Assembly: GCF_000950575.1 (NCBI RefSeq)
Contig: NZ_CP011005.1
Span: 1,240,001 to 1,304,000, forward strand
Source of the DNA: Psychromicrobium lacuslunae
GTDB lineage: Bacteria > Actinomycetota > Actinomycetes > Actinomycetales > Micrococcaceae
Direction of reading: 5' to 3'
Length of the DNA stretch: 64,000 nucleotides
Position numbers and translations under genes: made by a program. Below the pieces are notes generated by a model. That model was not told the DNA's origin. It saw only the letters and a list, made by a program, of their open reading frames with translations, and searched no databases. Of the stretch, positions 59,638 through 64,000 are shown piece by piece; positions within the stretch are counted from its first letter, which is position 1, and each line of letters opens with the position of its first letter.

Positions 59638-60162
59638 GTGAAGACTTTTGTATTAGGCGGCGGCTGTTTCTGGTGCCTGGACGCGATCTATCAAAAAACC
59701 CTTGGCGTCACTGAGGTTGTTTCGGGCTATACCGGCGGCTACACCAGCCACCCAGACTACGAGTCGGTCTGCTCGGGTGTGACCGGACACGCCGAGGTGG
59801 TTGCGGTGAGCTTTGACGAGACAATTGTTCCGGAAGAGGTGATCCTCGACCTGTTCTTCGTTTCTCACGATCCCACCACCCTCAACCGGCAGGGCTACGA
59901 TGTTGGCACCCAATACCGTTCCTCGATGTTCTATGTTGACGGCGAGCAGCAAGCGAGTTTTCAAGCGGCCATAGCTCGGGCACAAACGCTCTGGAACGAT
60001 CCGATCGTCACCGAGGTCACCCGGCTGCCAACCTTCCACCGAGCCGAAGAATATCACCAGAATTTCTACGCCAAGCACCCTGAGCAAGGTTATTGCCAGG
60101 TGATCATTAATCCGAAGCTGGCGAAAGCCCGGAAATATTACTCTTCGTGGCTAGTGGCTTAG
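59638..60162 (+). CDS. msrA: Peptide methionine sulfoxide reductase A
   Basis: Repairs methionine-S-sulfoxide in proteins. 174 residues from GTG 59638 with the catalytic GGGCFWCLDAIY (Cys at residue 10 is the nucleophile), GYTGGYTSHPDYE, GHAEVVAVSFDE and AEEYHQNFY. The extra Cys in GYCQVIINPKL near the C-terminus could act as the resolving residue. It is monocistronic and divergent from the nif3-like gene. Confidence 0.95.
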   Translation: MKTFVLGGGCFWCLDAIYQKTLGVTEVVSGYTGGYTSHPDYESVCSGVTGHAEVVAVSFDETIVPEEVILDLFFVSHDPTTLNRQGYDVGTQYRSSMFYVDGEQQASFQAAIARAQTLWNDPIVTEVTRLPTFHRAEEYHQNFYAKHPEQGYCQVIINPKLAKARKYYSSWLVA

Positions 60163-60248
60163 GCGAGAGCGGCTCGGCTGGCTAAAATTTGCAAGGACTT
60201 CAAGCAGACCAGCTAGGCACGACCCAAAGCGACTCAGATAGGAATCCG

Positions 60249-61184
60249 ATGGCAGCCATCTACGAAAACGTCACCGAACTCGTTGGACGCACCCCCCTGG
60301 TGAAACTCAACCGCCTGACCGAGGGCTTGGACGCCACGGTCGCGGTCAAGCTGGAATTTTATAATCCGGCAAACAGTGTGAAGGATCGCATCGGTAAGGC
60401 CATCATCGACGCCGCTGAAGCTTCCGGGGCGCTAAAACCCGGTGGCACCGTCGTAGAAGGCACCTCTGGAAACACCGGCATTGCGCTGGCCATGGTCGGC
60501 GCGGCCCGTGGCTACAAGGTTATTCTGACGATGCCGGAAACCATGTCTACCGAACGTCGAGTGATGTTGCGTGCTTATGGTGCGGAAATCGTGCTCACCC
60601 CGGGTTCTGAGGGCATGCGCGGTGCGGTTGAAAAGGCGCAGGAGATCGTCGCCAGCACCGAGAATGCTATTTGGGCCCAGCAGTTCGCTAACCAGGCAAA
60701 CCCGGCTGTCCACCGTGCCACCACCGCCGAAGAGATCTGGCAAGACACCGACGGTGCTGTCGATATTTTCGTCTCGGGTGTTGGTACCGGCGGTACTATT
60801 ACCGGCGTCGGCCAGGTGCTGAAAGAACGCAAGCCGGACGTGCAGATTGTCGCTGTAGAGCCGAAAGACTCCCCCATCCTGAACGGTGGCAGCCCCGGAC
60901 CGCACAAGATCCAGGGTCTCGGCGCTAACTTTGTTCCCGAGGTATTGGACACCGAGGTCTACGATGAGGTTTTCGACGCCACCATCGAGGATTCACTACG
61001 GATTGCGCGGGCGTTGGGTACCGAGGAAGGCATTCTCGGTGGCATCTCCTCCGGCGCCATTGTGTGGGCTGCTCTAGAATTGGCAAAGCGACCGGAAAAT
61101 GCCGGGAAACTGATCGTCGCAGTGGTCTGCGACTTCGGTGAGCGCTACATCTCCACCGTTCTGTACGACGATATCCGAGGCTAA
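60249..61184 (+). CDS. cysK: Cysteine synthase A (O-acetylserine sulfhydrylase)
   Basis: PLP enzyme that makes cysteine from O-acetylserine and sulfide. 311 residues from ATG 60249. PLP Lys is in [10 protein letters not shown], the substrate loop is [12 protein letters not shown], the phosphate-binding loop is [11 protein letters not shown], and the end is [13 protein letters not shown]. It is two bases upstream of cysE, so the whole serine-to-cysteine route is one operon. The usual complex of the two proteins would be held by the CysE C-terminus, which ends in Ile (AMYI), as it should. Confidence 0.96.
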   Translation: MAAIYENVTELVGRTPLVKLNRLTEGLDATVAVKLEFYNPANSVKDRIGKAIIDAAEASGALKPGGTVVEGTSGNTGIALAMVGAARGYKVILTMPETMSTERRVMLRAYGAEIVLTPGSEGMRGAVEKAQEIVASTENAIWAQQFANQANPAVHRATTAEEIWQDTDGAVDIFVSGVGTGGTITGVGQVLKERKPDVQIVAVEPKDSPILNGGSPGPHKIQGLGANFVPEVLDTEVYDEVFDATIEDSLRIARALGTEEGILGGISSGAIVWAALELAKRPENAGKLIVAVVCDFGERYISTVLYDDIRG

Positions 61185-61186
61185 AG

Positions 61187-61774
61187 ATGACATTCTTCGC
61201 CAGACTGCGCGAAGACCTGCAAGCTGCTGGCTCCCACGATCCGGCGGCCCGCGGCACGGCGGAGAACTTTTTCATCTATTCAGGTCTGCACGCCATTTGG
61301 GTGCATCGACTGACCCATAAGATGTGGCAGAACCCTGCGCTGCGATTCCCGGCGCGGGCGCTCTCCCAGCTGACCAGGGCGCTGACCGGAATTGAAATTC
61401 ACCCCGGGGCCACCATTGGCCGGCGCTTTTTCATTGATCACGGAATGGGTGTGGTGATTGGCGAGACCACCGAAATTGGCGATGATGTCATGCTCTACCA
61501 GGGCGTCACCCTGGGCGGACGCTCGCTAGCGAAGGTGAAACGCCACCCCACGCTAGGAGATCGAGTCACCGTTGGCGCTGGCGCCAAGGTGCTCGGCCCG
61601 GTCGTGATTGGCTCAGACAGCGCAATCGGCGCAAATGCCGTGGTGGTCAAGGATGCCCCGGCAGAGTCGATTCTGACCGGCATCCCGGCTACCTGGCGGC
61701 ATCGAGATGCGAAGCGAGAGACCGCTCCGGCAGTTGATCCGGCTGAATATATCGATCCGGCAATGTATATCTAA
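61187..61774 (+). CDS. cysE: Serine O-acetyltransferase
   Basis: Acetylates serine for CysK. 195 residues: a helical N-terminus and then the left-handed beta helix of hexapeptide repeats ([54 protein letters not shown]). This is the short EpsC-like form. The C-terminal Ile fits docking into the CysK active site. It is followed by a perfect 42-bp palindrome. Confidence 0.95.
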   Translation: MTFFARLREDLQAAGSHDPAARGTAENFFIYSGLHAIWVHRLTHKMWQNPALRFPARALSQLTRALTGIEIHPGATIGRRFFIDHGMGVVIGETTEIGDDVMLYQGVTLGGRSLAKVKRHPTLGDRVTVGAGAKVLGPVVIGSDSAIGANAVVVKDAPAESILTGIPATWRHRDAKRETAPAVDPAEYIDPAMYI

Positions 61775-61788
61775 CTCGAAACAAGAAC

Positions 61789-61830
61789 TGAGGGCCTGGG
61801 GTTCGCTCGCGAGCGAACCCCAGGCCCTCA
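61789..61830. terminator. Perfect 42-bp palindrome between cysE and gnd
   Basis: The two 21-base halves are exact reverse complements with no spacer, so the RNA hairpin would close with a CGCG tip. It lies between two convergent genes and reads the same on both strands, a bidirectional terminator without T-tracts. Confidence 0.8.
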
Positions 61831-61846
61831 GCCGTACACCAGGAAG

Positions 61847-63283
61847 CTAGTGACTATCGACGGCTTCGATTTCAGACTTGTCCTCGCCCCATAGGGTGTG
61901 GAAGGTGCCCTCGGCGTCGACACGCTGGTAGGTGTGCGCACCGAAGAGGTCGCGCAAGCCCTGGGTCAACGCAGCGGGTAGCCGCTTGCGGCGCAGCCCG
62001 TCATAGTAGGCGAGCGAGGCCGAGAAAACCGGCACCGGAATGCCCAGCTGGACAGCAATCGAGACCACTCGACGCCAGGCCGGCAATGCTTGTGCAATGG
62101 CCTCCGCAAAAGCCGGGGCGAAGAGCAGATTGGCCGGTTTCTCCTCGGCAGCATAAGCCTTGGTGATGTCTTTGAGCAGTTCAGCACGAATGATGCAGCC
62201 GCCACGCCAGAGCGAAGCGATCTCGTCAAGTTTCAAATCCCAGTTGTACTCGGCTGCAGCACCGGTGAGCATATCGAGCCCCTGAGCGTAGCTGACCAAT
62301 TTGGAGGCGTAGAGCGCTTGCCGAACATCCTCGACAAAGCTCTCCGGAATACTCACTTCGCTCGTCTCCGCGACTAGCAACTGCTGTGCTTCGACCCGTT
62401 GGGATGCTTTAGATGACAACGCGCGTGCGAAGACCGACTCAGCGATGCCCGAAGTTGGTGAGCCGAGTTCAAGCGCCGAGATCACCGTCCAGCGCCCGGT
62501 ACCTTTTTGCCCGGCCTGGTCAACCAGCACATCGACAAACGGCTTCCCGGTTTTAGCGTCAACGTGGCCAAGCACTTCGGCGGTGATTTCGATCAGGAAC
62601 GAGGAAAGTTCACCCTTGTTCCATTCCGAGAACACTTCGGCCTGTTCCGCAGGCTCCAGGCCGGCACCGCTGCGCAGTAGGTCGTAAGCCTCACCGATCA
62701 CCTGCATATCGGCATATTCAATGCCGTTATGCACCATCTTGACGAAATGACCGGCACCGTCGGTGCCAATCCAGGCGCAACAAGGCTGGCCGTCGACGTG
62801 AGCGGAAATTTTCTCCAGCAACGGCCCGAGCGCCTGGTATGACTCCTGCGAGCCACCGGGCATAATCGACGGGCCGTTCAGCGCCCCTTCCTCACCACCG
62901 GAGACGCCAATGCCAACGAAGTGCAGGCCCTGCTTGGCGAGCGCTGCCTCCCGACGGCGGGTATCCTCAAAATGTGAGTTTCCGGCGTCGATGACGATAT
63001 CGCCCTCTTCAAGCAGCGGAACTAGCTGATCCACCACGGAGTCAACCGGCGCTCCAGCCTTGACCATAATCAGCACCCGACGCGGCTTCTCCAGGGCACC
63101 GACCAGCTCTTCCAGGGTTTCGGTGCGGACGAAGTCGCCCTCGCTGCCGTGTTTGGCCAAAAGTTCATCGGTTCGGCTCACCGAACGGTTGTGCAAGGCT
63201 ACTGTGAAGCCATTCCGGGCCAGATTTCGAGCCAAATTCGCGCCCATTACGGCCAGTCCGGTTACACCGATCTGTGCAGACAT
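61847..63283 (-). CDS. gnd: 6-phosphogluconate dehydrogenase, decarboxylating
   Basis: Oxidative pentose phosphate enzyme producing ribulose-5-phosphate, CO2 and NADPH. 478 residues from ATG 63283, preceded by GGAGGAAG. Motifs: IGVTGLAVMGANLARN at the coenzyme fold, VLIMVKAGAPVD, GIGVSGGEEGALNGPSIMPGG, and the catalytic Lys-His region GHFVKMVHNGIEYADMQ. The C-terminus has the substrate-binding arm GAHTYQR. Full length. Confidence 0.96.
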   Translation of the reverse strand: MSAQIGVTGLAVMGANLARNLARNGFTVALHNRSVSRTDELLAKHGSEGDFVRTETLEELVGALEKPRRVLIMVKAGAPVDSVVDQLVPLLEEGDIVIDAGNSHFEDTRRREAALAKQGLHFVGIGVSGGEEGALNGPSIMPGGSQESYQALGPLLEKISAHVDGQPCCAWIGTDGAGHFVKMVHNGIEYADMQVIGEAYDLLRSGAGLEPAEQAEVFSEWNKGELSSFLIEITAEVLGHVDAKTGKPFVDVLVDQAGQKGTGRWTVISALELGSPTSGIAESVFARALSSKASQRVEAQQLLVAETSEVSIPESFVEDVRQALYASKLVSYAQGLDMLTGAAAEYNWDLKLDEIASLWRGGCIIRAELLKDITKAYAAEEKPANLLFAPAFAEAIAQALPAWRRVVSIAVQLGIPVPVFSASLAYYDGLRRKRLPAALTQGLRDLFGAHTYQRVDAEGTFHTLWGEDKSEIEAVDSH

Positions 63284-63398
63284 TCTTCCTCCATGGATCA
63301 TAAAAGTCCTAACAGTTAAAGCCTAGTGCCCTTCGAAGCGCTTTGCCGGTCTGGTACCGCTACGTGACGCCACGCAACTCTCGGTGGACGGAAGCGAT

Positions 63399-63426
63399 TT
63401 GACTTGTATGCAAAAGCTTGTATATT
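63399..63426 (+). promoter_or_regulatory. Promoter of first small RNA
   Basis: TTGACT (63399-63404) and TATATT (63421-63426) with a 16-nt spacer place the transcription start near the G at 63434, exactly where the hairpin begins. Confidence 0.65.
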
Positions 63427-63433
63427 TATTTAT

Positions 63434-63485
63434 GGCCTTCTGCGCTGGCATCCCCCAATAGTCAGCGCAGAAGGTCTTTTATTTT
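63434..63485 (+). ncRNA. Putative small RNA A: one hairpin with C-rich loop
   Basis: A 16-bp stem (63434-63449 with 63461-63476, two G-U pairs) closes an 11-nt loop, ATCCCCCAATA, and is followed by CTTTTATTTT, a terminator-type T-tract. With its promoter ending seven bases upstream, the whole transcript would be about 50 nt and little more than this hairpin. The unpaired C5 run is suited to pairing with G-rich ribosome-binding sites. It recalls the C-rich loops of the actinobacterial 6C RNAs, but those have two hairpins. Confidence 0.7.
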
Positions 63486-63627
63486 GGCTGAAATCCAGCT
63501 GTTCCGGGACACTGCTCAAGTAGCTCATCGGATCCCCATATTCGCACGCATCATCGGACCGTGGCAGCCCCTCTGAGGTTTTCGCAACATTCAGTCCCAA
63601 AAAAGCTCACGACATGCCGTGCCGGGT

Positions 63628-63655
63628 TTGCATCCTGGCCAAGCCGGACTATGCT
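63628..63655 (+). promoter_or_regulatory. Promoter of second small RNA
   Basis: TTGCAT (63628-63633) and TATGCT (63650-63655), again with a 16-nt spacer, place the start about 63661-63663 at the base of the second hairpin. Confidence 0.6.
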
Positions 63656-63660
63656 TAAAC

Positions 63661-63709
63661 ATGACTCCTGACCGTCGTATCCCCCAATAACGACGGTCAG
63701 GAGTTTTTT
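63661..63709 (+). ncRNA. Putative small RNA B: one hairpin with the same C-rich loop
   Basis: A perfect 15-bp stem (63664-63678 with 63690-63704) closes the loop ATCCCCCAATA, identical in all 11 bases to that of RNA A, and ends in six T. The stem sequence is unrelated to that of RNA A. Expected size is about 48 nt. Confidence 0.72.
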
Positions 63710-63778
63710 AGTGCCCGAGCTGACAACCTAGGCTTAGCACTGAGCAAAACGTCCCTACTGCCAGGGTCAGCTCAGGCA

Positions 63779-64000
63779 TTACTTCAGCGAGCCGAAGCAA
63801 CTGACATAGTCAACGCCTGACTTCTTGTCCACGCTCTGGCCGTCGACGAAAATTTCGCAGCTCAACTTGCCATTACCGGTGTATTCCTTGGCACTCACCG
63901 AAATCGTGGCAAGTCCCAATACTGATTTACCGGCGATGGCCTTCTCCCAGCTTCCGTTCACCGGGATTTTGCTCTCGCTCTCATTAGCCGCCGAATAGCT
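63779..64000 (-). CDS. MmpS-like secreted protein, C-terminal part (5' end outside window)
   Basis: The frame is open to the end of the window, giving 73 visible residues. The segment NGSWEKAIAGKSVLGLATIS, GNGKLSCEIFVDGQSVDKKS and YVSCFGSL matches the C-terminal beta-sandwich of MmpS-type transport accessory proteins, whose two cysteines (LSCEI and VSCFG) form a disulfide outside the membrane. The N-terminal anchor is not in view. No mmpL gene can be seen here. Confidence 0.7.
   Translation of the reverse strand, partial: SYSAANESESKIPVNGSWEKAIAGKSVLGLATISVSAKEYTGNGKLSCEIFVDGQSVDKKSGVDYVSCFGSLK

Larger units (their letters stand above)
63284..63778. other. Intergenic region with twin small RNA units
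   Basis: 495 bases between gnd and the partial MmpS-like gene, with no protein gene. It contains two promoter-hairpin units transcribed rightward (63399-63486 and 63628-63709), annotated separately. Confidence 0.8.

Noticed and set aside
60163-60248. Possible riboswitch or T-box ahead of cysK
   Set aside because: The leader is under 90 bases, with no conserved core or stem that I can recognise.
63434-63709. Calling the region a canonical 6C RNA
   Set aside because: 6C RNAs carry two C-rich hairpins in one transcript with six or more C. Here each hairpin has five C, its own promoter and its own T-tract.

Overview
The window reads as a chromosome segment of a moderate-GC actinobacterium of the family Micrococcaceae (Arthrobacter, Psychromicrobium or Renibacterium relatives). 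The grounds are the order valS, RDD protein, clpX, clpP2, clpP1, tig; actinobacterial families (MptB mannosyltransferase, LGFP repeats, a mycothiol-type DsbA-fold oxidoreductase, an MmpS-like protein, mycobacterial-type RpiB); many GTG and TTG starts; and leaderless-looking genes. I cannot name the species from sequence alone.

Layout. 1-8190 is the protein quality-control block (valS end, clpX, clpP2-clpP1, trigger factor) followed by tRNA-Pro and tRNA-Gly. 8380-15560 holds a secreted VanY-type peptidase with near-identical LGFP repeats, a Nei DNA glycosylase, RpiB, a membrane protein, an aspartate dehydrogenase-like protein and aminopeptidase N. 15687-22460 is a tightly coupled five-gene operon (PaaK/CapK-like adenylate-forming enzyme, ATP-grasp/GNAT-like fusion, KAS III-like synthase, cytochrome P450, extended SDR). 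It looks like an uncharacterised small-molecule pathway and is the strongest candidate for a new system. 22494-31861 has OsmC, another SDR, a short MscS channel, truncated haemoglobin, TesB, EttA, a lipoprotein, an MFS transporter and SSB.

32049-34840 is a degraded integrated element: a tRNA-Arg(UCU), a degenerate copy of its 3' half 2.7 kb away, an excisionase-like remnant, and paired TGGACAC(T/C) repeats at both ends. 34841-48538 is mostly housekeeping (PAP2, map, AlkD-like, two membrane mannosyltransferase-like proteins, orn, tRNA-His, acyl-CoA dehydrogenase, def), ending in an HNH nuclease, CsbD and a secreted metalloprotease. 48804-52480 mixes a secreted trypsin-like protease, a small secreted protein and decayed phage or plasmid-like fragments. 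52667-53042 encodes RNase P RNA. 53069-63283 carries a GAF membrane protein, GapB-type GAPDH, an old yellow enzyme, YaaA, a coiled-coil protein, Nif3, MsrA, cysK-cysE and gnd.

The last notable region, 63399-63709, contains two tandem promoter-plus-hairpin units. Their stems differ, but both hairpins expose the same 11-nt C-rich loop and end in a T-tract, so they look like twin small RNAs. The window closes in a partial MmpS-like gene.
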